A DNA stretch of 64,000 nucleotides from Euryodendron excelsum. Taxonomy: Eukaryota; Streptophyta; Magnoliopsida; Ericales; Pentaphylacaceae. Every line of letters starts with the position of its first letter. The stretch's first letter is position 1. The notes below the pieces were generated by a model. It made no database searches and was not told where the DNA came from. It saw only the letters and a list, made by a program, of their open reading frames with translations. The DNA lies in the NCBI GenBank assembly GCA_033060915.1, contig CM065378.1:13905001-13969000 (forward strand). Reading direction: 5' to 3'. Positions 12,501 to 24,396 of the stretch are shown here, piece after piece. The translations under genes were made by a program, and so were the position numbers.

Positions 12501-14236
12501 GGATGGGATTTGACCCCAAGTCTTTGGTAATTTCATCAAGAGAGTTTGTTGGGAGGCTAGTTGGAGCTTCAAACAAAAATACTATTGTATTTTGCTTTTG
12601 ACCGTGGTTTGAGTTCGTGGGTCATGTGAAGGCGGACATTTTTTTTGATAAGTAGAACACTAAGGACAGTTTTCTTGAAGTCAAATGGTTTTACTATCAT
12701 TGGGTTAGCCTGATGATGATTTTTGGATCTTTTATACGTCACTGAACTTACCCACGTCACATCTTCCTACACTTGCGCTATTCTTAGTCCTTGTTACGAT
12801 AGCTAAAATTACAATGGAATTCTAATAATTAGTAGCATATGATATTTCTATGCTTATAGCCAAGTTTTTCTATACTTGTCCACAAAAAAAAATAATTATA
12901 CAAGTTTCTATTGTAAAATTTTATTTTAATTATTACTTTCTAATGGGAATTGGCTAAATTGCATGGCCTTTCCTTATGCACTTTTTTTTTTTTCCCTAGA
13001 ACTGCCTCCCCTCTTCTTCCCCCACCCTCACCAAAAAATGAATTTGTATTTGTTTATGAGCTATTTTCAACAATATATATCTAGATTTATTATTCAGAAT
13101 TTCAAACGGAACTATTTGTGCACTAGCATGATGACAAGAAGTGCATTTACGTACCATCACCATTCACCGCAAACATGAGATTATGCCTAAAAAGTTGAAG
13201 ATTAACATTGGAATCGGTCCAAGTTCTGTTGGATGTGATAGTGCAAATATTAATGCTTGTTTGATTGTCAGAACATTTCTACAGGTTAAAAGTAGATATA
13301 TCTTGCAGGTGACCTCCATCTGTTTCAAGTTTTCATGGGTGTACCTTTTGAGTGCAGTTGGGATTATGATGGAGGACCTATGGAACTGTTTATGCTGTCT
13401 TGTTTCAATATACGAGCTGTCCACACATTTACTTTGATATATTGGTAGCTTCCTTGTTTGGCTCCCCTGCTAATGCCATACTTGTGTTAGGCACCAACAA
13501 CTTGTTGAATGTCTACTTTGCTTTATAAAAATGCTGCTGCTTGAGGTCATGGAAGCTTAAGAGTTCTGCACAGAATCCAGCCTCTGTGCACAGATACATT
13601 CAATTACCAACTGGATTGCAGCCTAGGCTTACAAATTGGAACCATGAAACAACGAATGGAGAATTTTAAGTGATTATTGTTCAAACACCCTCAGATTAAG
13701 CATGCAGATTCACCAAACAATCAAACAAGGCAAATGTCAGTCCAAACAAAATGTTAGAAATCTTTAGGAAACAAACACATCCAGTAAAACTCAATTAAAC
13801 TTGTCTCCATGTTGACCATTCATATTTAGCACATAAAAATAAAATCTGGGATCGAACCATATAAGACAATAAGCCACAGGAAACTAAGTTTTGGGTGTGG
13901 CAGGAGACTGGTCTTGAGAGCTAATATTAAGGAATAAGGGGACAGAAAGATGATGAATGGAACAGTCTCACCGTGAAGTTGCAGCTACTGTGCAGAATCA
14001 AGTGATGAGCCATGAGCTGTCTGAGATAAATCCAACACTTCCAAGTTACCTGCAGACAAAAATAATAGCAATACAAGAAGGGCTTGGGAGAGAATGCTGC
14101 TCAATGAAATACAGAGGAGTAAAAGAAGAGAAAGCAGAAGCAGAGAACAGGACACTGAAGCAGCAATCAGATAGGAAAATAGAGAAGAGAGAAAAAGAGG
14201 AACAGTTAGAAGAAGCTAAGGGAGGAGAGAGAGAGA

Positions 14237-14305
<69 letters not shown>

Positions 14306-14318
14306 GGGGGGCAGAGGT

Positions 14319-14381
<63 letters not shown>

Positions 14382-16976
14382 CGGACAATGTTAGAGGAAG
14401 CAGAGAGCAGCAGTCACACATATGTGAATTCTTTATTCCCAAAACAGCCAGCACACGTGTGATGGAATTAGTGTTTTAATAACCCAACACCCAGCCTTTG
14501 TTTCTTTGCATATGTGTCTAAATCCCATGAGACTTGAGTAGTCACGTGCCATACTTGTGACTACATTAGTAGATGTGGACATCCCCCACATCATAGGTTA
14601 TAAGATATCAAGAAGCATTAAATTAACTCATTAAGAAAAATAGTATTATAATAACTGAATAAATAATCCTGATGAACCCCTAAGCTACATGAAACTGCAA
14701 CTATGTCTTATGTATGAATGCGTCTCTCTGATATGTCGCATTAAGAAAATAACAGTTGATGAATACATGTAGCTACCAATAAAACCTTATTATTCATGGG
14801 ACCATTGACTTTGTGCTTTGTTTCACATTTAACATGGTATAGCATGTATGTTAGATGGTAGAGCATACATGGAATGTTCATATATTTTTCTATTTTTTCA
14901 TAGAATGCTAGTAAAGATGTCTTTTGTTATCTTAGGTCTTTTTAGAAAAGATTGTGCTTGTTAAGTCCCTGCAAATCTCATTGATGTTCTCTACACTGAC
15001 GTCTTGAATTCATCTTATTATATTGCATTGGTATATTTGCACACGAAAAACTGATGTCATATTTTGCTTACCTATTTAGGCTGGTCTGGTGCGAGAAAAG
15101 TCATTTGGCACAACGAAAGATCGAATGCTTTATATTGAACATTGTGCGAATTCAAGGGCTGTAACAATATTCATTCGTGGTGGTAAGTTGATGGAGTCCC
15201 TTAGGCCATTCCTCTCACAATCACTTCCTTTTGGCTTTTTATGTCTGTTGGAAGTAAATATCTGTGATTTATATCTGGATACGGTTTATGTATGCTGTTA
15301 ATGGATGTTATAAACTATCGCATCCCACCAATATCTGGATAATGCTATCATATGTCTTTGTTTGTCATCTTATATATTGATGTCTACTGTCTAGGAATAT
15401 AAAATCGTTCAAGATTTTGCTATGTTTATTCTTACCGTTAAGGCTAAGTTTTCTAATTGCATGTCACGAGTTTTGCCATTGTCAATTGGCTAAGGATTAG
15501 AACAGCATAATTGAATCATACTATTTCTTCAAACTACTTTTGCTTGCATATCTAGTTCTTAAGTGAAAAGGGACTGGAACAATTTGTGCATTCTGACCTT
15601 ATGTAGCATTATCTTTCATTCCTTCAGTACTTGATTGGGCAATATTTGGTATTCATGACACGCGAGTTGTTTCATGCTCTGTTCGTGCAATTTGATTGCA
15701 TGTTTGGTTTCTTTTTTTGGGATGATTGTGGATAGCTATTCTTGTTGTCATCCTGGTCCCTTTAGAACTAAAACTGGCTGGTTATTTTACCGTTATTTCC
15801 TCATAATGTAATGATGATGGTACCGTGAAAAATGAAAGAGTAAGAGAAAAGACAATGCTGAAGAATAAATGCAGAAGAGTGACAGAGGACATACACGGGC
15901 CAAGCTCATACTAGGTTTTGGTGTTTGATGCAAGGAATAAAATTTTTATTTATTTCCATCAAAATGGCTGGAATGTTTTCGTTTTTTAAGAGACTAAAAT
16001 GAAATACTAGTGAAATAACGAAACTCGATTGTTTCCATCAAAAGCACCAAAACAATATGCTATATACCATAACAATAAGTTCTGTGGACACAAATTTAGA
16101 ATTTTTCATAAATATACAATTTTTATTAAGAAAAATACAAAAGATTTCATTTTATTATACTAATGTTTGTCAATTCTAAAATGTTTTTAAAACATCCGGA
16201 AACATTTTTGAAACTTTTCGGTTTCAGTGCAAATCAAAACATCACACTGAAATGAAAATTTGATTCTTGGTTTGATGATGCATTAGGTAACAAGATGATG
16301 ATAGAGGAGACAAAGCGAAGCATCCATGATGCATTATGTGTGGCTCGAAATCTCATTCGCAACAATTCTATTGTGTATGGTGGTGGCTCGGCTGAAATTT
16401 CTTGCTCACTTGCTGTGGAGGCAGCTGCCGATAGATATCCAGGAGTTGAACAGGTATGATCGTGTATAGTGGTTATCCCTTTATTGTCCTTTCCCTTTTG
16501 GGTAATGCATTAGAGCTGATATTTATTCCTTTTGTCTGCAGTATGCCATCAGAGCATTTGCAGATGCTTTGGATTCTATTCCCATGGCACTTGCAGAGAA
16601 TAGTGGTCTCCAACCCATTGAGACACTATCTGCAGTGAAATCCCAGCAAATTAAGGTATAGTATTGGACATGATGGCTACTTTTAGCATGGTCTGGAGCA
16701 TCTGAGCATGCACTCTCTCTCTCTCTCTCATATGTAGAGGTACAATAGCCCAAGTACATATTGGTCATCAATTTTACTAAACTTCGTTTTGGATTGAATA
16801 TGCAGGAGAACAATCCCTGCTGTGGTATAGACTGCAATGATATTGGCACGAATGACATGCGTGAGCAAAATGTCTTTGAGACTCTAATTGGGAAGCAGCA
16901 GCAGGTCTTGCTTGCAACACAAGTAGTCAAGATGATCCTAAAGATTGATGATGTTATCTCCCCGTCTGAGTTCTGA
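7371..16976 (+). CDS. CCT5: T-complex protein 1 (CCT/TRiC chaperonin) epsilon subunit
   Basis: Nine exons: 7371-7569, 9579-9897, 11154-11502, 11987-12119, 12229-12281, 15080-15182, 16287-16453, 16542-16655 and 16806-16976, all with GT-AG introns. They join to 535 codons, the usual length of plant CCT5. The product is one of eight paralogous subunits of the cytosolic ring chaperonin that uses ATP to fold actin, tubulin and other proteins. Visible hallmarks: the nucleotide-binding LGPKGMDKM and GDGTTGVVV motifs in the N-terminal equatorial part, and an apical domain with [12 protein letters not shown] and [11 protein letters not shown]. The C-terminal equatorial part has [13 protein letters not shown] and ends [13 protein letters not shown]; the CCT5-type GIDCND is also present. 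The ATG gives the family start [12 protein letters not shown]. Introns 1 (2.0 kb) and 5 (2.8 kb) are long and contain repeats. Identification is from close agreement with plant CCT5. Confidence 0.97.
8570..8995. mobile_element. Fold-back MITE-like element in CCT5 intron 1
   Basis: The left end (around 8597-8625) reads GGTACGGCGTTCC followed by AAACATGGTACTCTAG. The right end, on the other strand, reads GGTACGCC and then AAAACATGGTATGCTAG (around 8918-8955). The ~400 bp between and around these ends are AT-rich with no coding sequence. It is a degenerate inverted-repeat element sitting harmlessly inside an intron. Confidence 0.5.
9449..9475. repeat. (CA)n microsatellite in CCT5 intron 1
   Basis: An uninterrupted AC repeat of about 27 bp, about 100 bp upstream of exon 2 of CCT5. 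Confidence 0.95.
11618..11860. repeat. Diverged duplication inside CCT5 intron 3
   Basis: Two segments about 180 bp apart (starting near 11621 and 11802) share the order TTGTTCAGAT, GATGT, a GGAGTGTT core and a trailing TTATG. Between them TATGTTTCCTACAT is repeated in tandem (near 11709-11744). This looks like an old intronic duplication with no coding content. Confidence 0.4.
12463..12502. repeat. Poly-T followed by poly-G tract in CCT5 intron 5
   Basis: Seventeen T (12463-12479) run straight into twenty-three G (12480-12502). Low-complexity; either a real homopolymer or a sequencing artefact. Confidence 0.85.
13440..14230. other. Insertion-like non-coding block in CCT5 intron 5
   Basis: This stretch is purine-rich on the + strand, less AT-rich than the rest of the intron, and ends in the poly-G tract. 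It may be a decayed retroelement piece that enlarged this intron to 2.8 kb, but I saw no reverse transcriptase or integrase motif in any frame and no paired terminal repeats. Confidence 0.3.
14239..14381. repeat. Two poly-G runs of 66 and 63 bases
   Basis: G runs at 14239-14304 and 14319-14381 are separated by a 14-base interruption and preceded by a short (GA)n tract. The sequence could form G-quadruplexes. Runs this long are also a classic sign of assembly or base-calling error. The 145-codon frame through it is poly-glycine and not a gene. Confidence 0.9.
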
Positions 16977-17350
16977 TATAGTGCGTGCTTAATACCAAAG
17001 TTTTGCTTCGCCTAGAATGGTGGCCATGTTATATAATTGGCTCAAATGGTGACCCGAGTCGCTTAAGCTACATGTTCCTTGGGTGAGATCTACCTACATC
17101 TGGGAATGGAATGTTCTTTGTAGTACAATTGCTGTTTTATGGTTGACAGATTGCAAATTTTTGTTTAGGTTTTGAACATTTTTGGATCACTGGATGGTCG
17201 GTACTCCTTTGCTTCAGCTGTTCTCCTGGAATATAGAATATTTGAAGACAAAGCTCACATTTTCCCATGACTAATTGTTTACTTGTTTGTTCTTGCCCAG
17301 TCCCATTGATTACTGTTTGTGCCAGTTGCATGAACTTGGGTGTCAAATTG

Positions 17351-17383
<33 letters not shown>

Positions 17384-18328
17384 ACACACACACACACACA
17401 TACACACACACAGCACGCAGGCATGCATGCTTCTTGTATTCTTGTAGGTTTCACGATCTTTGTGGTGGATGGTACCAAAAGTTACTCGAAACAGAATGTA
17501 TTAGGGCGTCGGCAAGCCTTTTTGTTTGTTTCTCTGTTCCTGGTGTTGCCTTTTCTTTTAGGTCCCATTAGGCAGAGCCTTCTTTCACAACTACATTGGA
17601 TTATACCGGGTGAGATTTGCTAATTGTACCCGTGGAGAGATATGGTCTGTTATGTGGAATGTCAGGAAATCCCTGGCAAGGTCCTGACGGTACCTGTTGG
17701 GAGTTCTTGGAATCTAGAGAGAGAAGGAGAGAGAGCCTGTTTTTGTAGGGGGTTTGCAGGCCGACTTGTAAGAGTTTTATACAAAATTTTCGTATAATAG
17801 GTCTTGTGGCCTTTTCATTTCAAAACAAATCACATTTACCAATTTGGCTCAATTAGTCTCCAAGATAAAAGTATTTCCTTAGCCCGTACCCTCAGCACAA
17901 GTTACAGAGTGCCTTTCATTTGCTATTCAGGGATGCATGGAAGCTGCCATTGTTGTTATAATGAGAGTTGGTGGATTAAGTCCATTAAACCCGTGCGAGG
18001 GTAAACCCAATTGGGGTCCCTGAGAAAATCAGAGGAAGTCGTTGCTCTTGTCTGTCAAACACTTCTAATTACATATTACAGTTGAATTCCATTCATCCAC
18101 ACTTCAGCTCTCTTGTTTCTTCTGATTCCCATCTGGGTACTTCTAACAGTTCACACATCCAAATGGTGGAATTCTCTTGGAAAAAAAAAATGCCGGAGGT
18201 TGTAACATGTAGAAGGAAAATGAATGAAGATGATAGCAAAACAAACATACTGGAAACTATGGGACTTGTGGTAAATTTACTTGTAAATACAAAAACTGGC
18301 TTAAATTTCTATTCAGAGCAGTCACTGA
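16977..18328. other. CCT5 3' region and intergenic spacer
   Basis: A CCT5 3' UTR probably occupies the first few hundred bases. A compound (CT)n-(CA)n tract lies at about 17352-17411. The rest has no recognisable gene. The next gene is on the opposite strand, so CCT5 and the pectate lyase converge here. Confidence 0.5.
17352..17411. repeat. Compound (CT)n-(CA)n microsatellite
   Basis: A CT repeat passes directly into a CA repeat, each with small interruptions, about 380 bp after the CCT5 stop codon. Confidence 0.95.
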
Positions 18329-20335
18329 TTACCAACGTGAGCCCTTCTTGCAGCTAAGTGCACCTGCGTCTGATGTTATTGAGGTCACGAGCGAAGAGGG
18401 TCTTGCACCCAAGCTCGATGCCTTGGAATAGCTAGAAGATGCTCCTGCACCGGTCTCTGTGAAGAAGGCCCCATTCAACATTAGGTCTCCTTCAGACCTC
18501 CAATTCCATATCCTCCATTCACTCACTGGCGCGTCCTCGTGTTTAGTAACCTAAAAAGGATGATTACATAGATAAGTTAGTCCAATTTGAGCTAAAATTT
18601 ACAATATTTTGGTTATGGGTGGTCTCTCACCTCTTTGCTGAACCTGTAATTAGGAGCCAGAAATCTATTTCCTTGGCTGTTAATGGTCTGAGCAGCACTG
18701 CCACCGATTGCATACATTTCCCAATGGGTGTAGTCATTGTTCACCACATGAAAATATCCATGCCTACATCTGATCAGAGAGCAATTTAACTTTTCAAATC
18801 CCAGTTCAAAATCAATACTACATATACATAAAACTGGTTATATAAATGTTATCTAGACATGTTTGGATATGTGAAACCGGAACGAGAACGTAATACATCA
18901 TATATTCTAAATTATGGTACAATAGTAGACTTCTAGAAATTAAACTAGTAAAATTGAAGGTACTTCAAGAGAAATTTACTTAAACAATTAGACATTTAAT
19001 AAAATATAGTCTAATTTTTTCAAATTAATCATCTATTCAGATTTCTTGGAGCGTTATGACTGATATTTTTGTATATTATTATGTCAAAACTCTATTATTT
19101 CTAGATTTTCATTCACTATATATGGTTTTTTCTTCTAAAGTTGAGATCACATTAAATCACTAAATTCATGATTTTAGAACGCCATTTCAAAATCATAAAA
19201 TCGCTATGGTATGAGAGTATTTTGGTAACACTGCGTTATACATATATTCAATCATCAGTCTTTGTTTACCTTGGCATCCTTTGCACAAGCCCTTCTCCAA
19301 AATGGTTGAAGGCTATGGTGACCTGCATGTCCTTGTCCTGTGTATGGGCGTCACTGTGGCCTAAAAGCATGACTTTGTCATGGTAGGTCATGTGGTTATT
19401 GGAGATGGTGATAGCTGTGGATCCATCAATGGCGTCGATTAATCCATCGTTGCAGCTAGACAAGGAACAATGATCCACCCAAACATGGCTACCTCCGAAT
19501 ATGGACACTCCATCACCGTCCGATACAGTTCTCCAGCCATAGTGATGAGGAGAGTCTCTCACATCAGCATTCCCTCCTTGCTTACAGTCATGTATATGTA
19601 TTCCATGGATGATAATGTTGGTAACGTATTGTATAGTAATGCAGGGACCTCCGGCAATGTGGATGCTGGCACCTGTTAGGAGTAATAATATGAAATCAGA
19701 AAGTTGTGACATTGAGGCGTATCAATGGAGACTATCTTTGAAGTTACATTTGCCTTTTAACAATACAAGCTATAAAGGAAATATTTAACAGCACCTCGGC
19801 CGTCGATGGTCTTGAATGAATTCATGATGAGCTCTTCCTTGAGCTTAATCACCATGTCCCGGGAAAATATGATCCATAGAGGCTCATCCTGGATGACGGC
19901 GTATCGGAGAGTGCCGGGTTTTGGGGTCACAGGGTCATCATCTCCGGCGTCGGTGACCAAGTAAATTCTACCGTCCCTGCCGCCGGTGGCGTGTCTGCCG
20001 AACCCCATTGCGCAATCGGCTAGGCGGTGGCGGTTTTTGTCCCAGTTGGGATCGCACCTCCAGCAATCGTCGATTGGGTTGCCTGTCCCGCAAAAAAGAA
20101 AGCCCAAGCTCCTTCTAGATGAATTGATGCGCCTGAAATCAACAAAAAAAATAAAAAAAAAAAATGTTACACAATATGGTTAGTTTAATTTTGAACTTTC
20201 TAGAGTCAGTGAAATATATATGTATCATACTCGTGCACTTGTTGTACTACTAGCTCAGCGTCTTGAACTGGTGAACAGGAAATGGAGTTTGGAGCTAGAA
20301 TTGGCAAGAGAAATACAAGAAAGAGAAGTAGGTCC

Positions 20336-20337
<2 letters not shown>
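18329..20337 (-). CDS. Pectate lyase (polysaccharide lyase family 1), secreted
   Basis: Five exons on the minus strand: 20337-20231, 20132-19795, 19672-19270, 18769-18631 and 18550-18329, giving 402 residues. Residues 1-21 form a signal peptide that ends near ISCS. The conserved block [16 protein letters not shown] opens the catalytic parallel beta-helix. Family hallmarks follow: [40 protein letters not shown] and the [17 protein letters not shown] stretch with the catalytic-type arginine. The aspartates of the Ca-binding region ([17 protein letters not shown]) are present. The enzyme cleaves de-esterified homogalacturonan in the cell wall by beta-elimination and acts in growth, abscission, fruit softening or pollen-tube passage. 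It is close to the common plant PL1 enzymes and complete. The paralogue cannot be fixed without a tree. Confidence 0.95.

Positions 20338-20376
<39 letters not shown>
20338..20376 (-). repeat. (GA)n tract in the pectate lyase 5' leader
   Basis: An uninterrupted GA repeat (CT on the coding strand) directly upstream of the pectate lyase start codon. CT-rich leaders are common in plant genes. Confidence 0.9.
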
Positions 20377-20379
<3 letters not shown>

Positions 20380-20407
20380 TGTGACAAAAGTTCGAAAGGA
20401 AATGGAG

Positions 20408-20419
20408 ATTTATATAGAG
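20408..20419 (-). promoter_or_regulatory. TATA box of the pectate lyase gene
   Basis: On the minus strand the sequence reads CTCTATATAAAT, about 75 bp upstream of the ATG. This gives a leader of roughly 40-45 nt made mostly of CT repeat. Confidence 0.65.
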
Positions 20420-21500
20420 TGATGAGTCTTGGCATTAGGACCCTGATTGAATAAAGAACATCTTGGGACTGCTTGCTTCAAGATTATGGTTTTCAGCCTT
20501 TCAGGGTCCCCTGGTTTGGTATTTTGGGCAGTTAAACAAGTATTAGAAGATTCCCATTACATATATCTGCATATTTGTGTATGCAATGTGCATCTATATG
20601 CATACAAGCCACTGAACAAGGAAACTTGCAACTTAAAGTTTACAGGATTAATCCATGGCTGATCACCCATTGTAAACAAGTTTAGAGGTTGGCACTGTTA
20701 ATGGTTTCTCAAGTCAAATTGCTCTATAACTGGTGCTTAACAAGAACAAAAAAATGATAAAAAAAAGAAGCCATATAAACTAATTTCTAACCCACTTTCT
20801 TACCCACAAGATACTATGCAGTAGATTCACATTAATAGATTCCTGTAGGACTTATTTACTTTGTATTTTGTGGGTAAGAAAGTGAATTAGAAATTTATTT
20901 ATATATATATAATATTTTTTCAGAAAAAAATATCAAGAAGGGCATTTAGTGATAAAGAAGACATAATGCATTAAATTAAGAAATATAAACAACTTTCATT
21001 CAGCTATATATATATATATATATGCTGATGCCTTTCTTAATGTAGTTTCTGACGGTGTTGTGTTGGCAATGAAAACACCTCCTTTCTGAATTCTGTCCCT
21101 TTGCATCAGTTAAAGCCGCCGTTATAGGTTTCATGTTGGATCATGTATATATGTATGGATGTTTTAAAATGTGATAAATCTGATTGGACAGGCTAGACTT
21201 TCGTGGGAAGCTTCTTAATTTAGAATCATTCACATTTACATACTTAAAAAGTCGGAAATTTAAGCACCCAGAAATTTATTTGGTCACCAGTCTTTCCACC
21301 CAATGTAATTATGATCAAAGGGTTGAACTTCAAATTGGGTTTTTAATGCATGTATTATACACCATTCATTTGTCCGAACTCTTTTAAGTTTTTAGTTTGA
21401 GCTTGGTTCTTCCAATCAACTGAGCTTAGTTAAGGTTCATACTATTCTTACTGGAAACTACTTCAAATTGGGTTTTTAATGCATGTATTATACACCACTG
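20420..21500. other. Intergenic DNA upstream of the pectate lyase gene
   Basis: AT-rich with no supported gene. A 37-bp identical direct repeat, starting CTTCAAATTGGG, occurs at 21328-21366 and 21461-21499; the second copy abuts a MITE-like element. An (AT)n run lies at 21006-21023. Confidence 0.5.
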
Positions 21501-21733
21501 TGGGCCCGTTTGGTTTTTATTTTTTGTTTTTGTTTTTTATTTTTTTAAAATAAAAAACATAAAAAAAACACTAAAATAGGTGTATTTTTTTATTTTAAAA
21601 CATTGATCTGGTACTGTTAACAGAACGATAATCTATAAATGTCATTATTAGATTATAAAAAACAACAAAAAAAAAATACACATTTATAACATACAATAAA
21701 AAACAAAAACTGACAGCACTTTCAAACGGACTT
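21501..21733. mobile_element. MITE-like element with CCGTTTG ends
   Basis: The left end reads GGGCCCGTTTGGTTTTTATT and the right end, on the opposite strand, AAGTCCGTTTGAA. The inside is A/T-rich and self-complementary. Elements at 35535-35693 and 52497-52687 have the same layout and similar ends, so this looks like a local MITE family. CCCGTTTGG ends are common among small non-autonomous plant DNA transposons. Confidence 0.6.
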
Positions 21734-22362
21734 ATAATTTAGTAAGGGGAAATTAAGATCAACTTATCCTTGCTGCAAGAATTTTTATTTTTACACCCTC
21801 TACTAATTTTTACTGTTTTTGTGAAATTCTACACCCTCCTCTATACACAATACACATCGGATTCTAAGTTGATTGGATTTTTGTAAATCTCTCATCTGAA
21901 CCACTCTCTAAATTGAAGTAATTATGTAGGGAAACATGAATTTATGGATAAGAAAGCTTCCAATCTCTGGAAATTTGATATGCATGATGGGCATGCAACA
22001 TGTGATATATATATCTATATATGTAACAAAAAGCTTGTTTCTCTTTTCTTCTTTCCCATTTCATTTTGCCACCCTTTCTTTTTTTTTATTTTATTTTTAT
22101 GGGATCCCTTTTAGTACATACAGGGATGAATGGGGGGCTCACATCTATCAAGCATCAAATCTAAAAGGGGTTTAGGTGGTAAGAATTGGATGATGATCAT
22201 TGGCGAAGGGCTTGGCCAGCTGGTGAGAGCTAGAATACACCTTCTAAGTTCCAAGTTCCAAGTGCTAACATTAACTATACAGCTAACAAAAGCTGCTGCA
22301 ACCTCTCATCTAAGGATTGTGAGAAGGGTACAATTTGAGGATGATATGTATATAACTATATA
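21734..22362. other. Intergenic DNA, no gene seen
   Basis: Only short low-complexity frames. It separates a MITE-like element from a long-arm fold-back element. Confidence 0.45.
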
Positions 22363-23889
22363 AGGAAACCTTATTTTTGTCTTTCATGTATATTTATTTT
22401 TACCCTTTTAATTTCAACCCTTCTCATTGTTGCTCTTTCTCTCTTATTTATACCCTCATCCTAAACATACTATATCATATATATTTTTTGATGTGCCATT
22501 ATGCCACCTATTATAACTTTTGATAATTTTTTTATCTATTTTATTTTCTTAGATAAGGAATTTTCTTATTACTATGGTCTCCTTATATCTTGTTTTCATT
22601 AATTAAATTTATGGCAGTTAACCCAAAAATTTTTTAAAAAAATTAGTTTTTAAAATTTTTAAAATCTAGTTGAGTTAAAATTGTTATCACTTTACATCTC
22701 TAATATTGACTTGGTTAAGACTTACATACTTTAAATTTATTTGAAACTCCTCAAAAATTAATTTGACTAGAGGCCTAATAGGTTGTATAAAATATAGTTA
22801 AAAGTTCATAAATCCATTTAATATCAATATTAGAAGAAGAAAAGTGCATAGAGCAATTTGAGTTCTATACCAAAAAAATTAAAAAAAATAAAAAAAAATA
22901 GCAATAAGAGATAATGCATAAAGTAAAATCTATTTTTATAACTACTACGTGTCAAGTTTGATGACATTTCACGGCTATTTAAACTGAATACTAACTAAGG
23001 TTAAACTGCAGGTACCCAGCCATCACAAAGGGATTAAAAAAAAAAAAAAACAAGGAAGCAAAATCCTTCTGAGTTATGGCCTTTAATGAGAAATGCACAT
23101 TAAAATACGTGAGGAGCCTCCAGTTTACACTTTCACTGTAAAATACTTATAAAACCAAACGTTGAGCTTCAATCACATCTCCTGGTCTAGACAAGTTTAT
23201 AAACCTTGCCCATGAACTCCCAAATTTGCATTTGAATGTATTACAGATGACTCCCTGATTACCAAAAAAAGAAAAAACTATTTTGATTTTTCTTTAAAAT
23301 AGCAATAAGAATAAGGTTTTCCCTAACCATTATCTCTTATTGCAATTTTTCTTTTTCTTTTTTTTTTTTCATATTTTTTGGATATAGATCTTAAATTGCT
23401 CTATGCATTTTGTTTTTCTTTTAGTATTGAGATTAAATGGATTTATGAACTTTTAACTATATTTTATTAACCTATTGAGCCGCTAGTAAGATTAATTTGC
23501 GAGGAGTCTAAACAAATTTAAAGTTCAAATAAATATTAGAGATGTAAAATGATAATAATTTTAACTCCATTTGGGTTTTTTTATTTTAAAAAAGAATAGA
23601 TTTTTTTAAGACTAATTTTTTATTATTATACTTTTCTGGGGTTAATGGCCATAATTTTAATTAATAAAAAATAAAATAGAAGGAGAACATAACCTTCAAA
23701 TAAATAAAAAAATTATAAAAAGTTATAATAGGTGACATAAGGGCATGTTAAGAAGTATGTATGAAAAATGTATTTTTGGAATGAGGGCATAAATAAGAGA
23801 GAAAGGACAATAATGAGGAGGGTTAAAACTAAGAGGGCAAAAATGAATATCGATGAAACATAGAGGGCAAAAATAAAATTTTTCCAACC
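22363..23889. mobile_element. Fold-back element with ~0.55-kb inverted arms
   Basis: The left arm (about 22363-22905) and right arm (about 23295-23889) are inverted copies. Shared blocks in the same order include CACCTATTATAACTTTT, TTTACATCTCTAATATT, TAAAATATAGTTAAAAGTTC and GCAATAAGAGATAATG. By eye the arms agree at roughly four of five positions, with small indels. About 0.4 kb of unique, less AT-rich DNA lies between. No transposase frame is present. This fits a non-autonomous long-TIR element of the Mutator-like or foldback type. The flanks are AT-rich, so the target-site duplication is ambiguous. Confidence 0.75.
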
Positions 23890-24068
23890 ATATATATGCA
23901 CTGTGATATATATTGGATGAGAAGATGAATTGTGCTCAACTCTAACACAAAAAAAAAAGGAGAAAAATTTCGTTGTTTGTGTTTTAAAGAGTTTGAGAGC
24001 AGAGGGACCTTATAAATCGAGCTCCTTAAGGGGTCAAAATTCATAAAGATTGTGCTGTGCCTCTTGGG

Positions 24069-24396
24069 TAGGGGTTCAAAAATTCATTCGACTTATCAAT
24101 CCGACTAACTCAATCTGAACCCGAACACAATTCAAACTCAAATCGAGTCAAAATTGCTTCTTAGGTATGTGAACTTGACTTTGACGGTTCGGTTGATGGA
24201 TCACCATCTTAAGCGACTTGCACCGACCTAACCCGATCTAACCCGCCACTTTTACAAAAATTCATCAGGCTAAAACCAAACCTGACAAGCCCAAATTCTA
24301 GCCGAGTCAAAATCGATTCTATTGTTTTTGAATTTAAACTTGACAGTTCAGTTAGTAGGTCACTAACCAATCCGAACCTGTCTGTGAGCATCCCTA
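24069..24396. mobile_element. hAT-like MITE
   Basis: The left end reads TAGGGGTTCAAAAATTC. The right end, on the other strand, begins TAGGGATGCTCACAG. The inside has several GTTCGG/CCGAAC-type and CGAGTC words in both orientations, as in the common plant MITEs that start TAGGGGTGTTCA. An 8-bp target duplication is not clear, so the superfamily is by resemblance only. Confidence 0.5.

Noticed and set aside
13957..14394. 145-codon frame ending in poly-glycine
   Set aside because: Made of a purine-rich intronic stretch and the poly-G runs; not a protein gene.
17137..17623. Several 100-codon frames across the CT/CA tract
   Set aside because: Open only through simple repeats (Leu-Ser and Thr-His runs).
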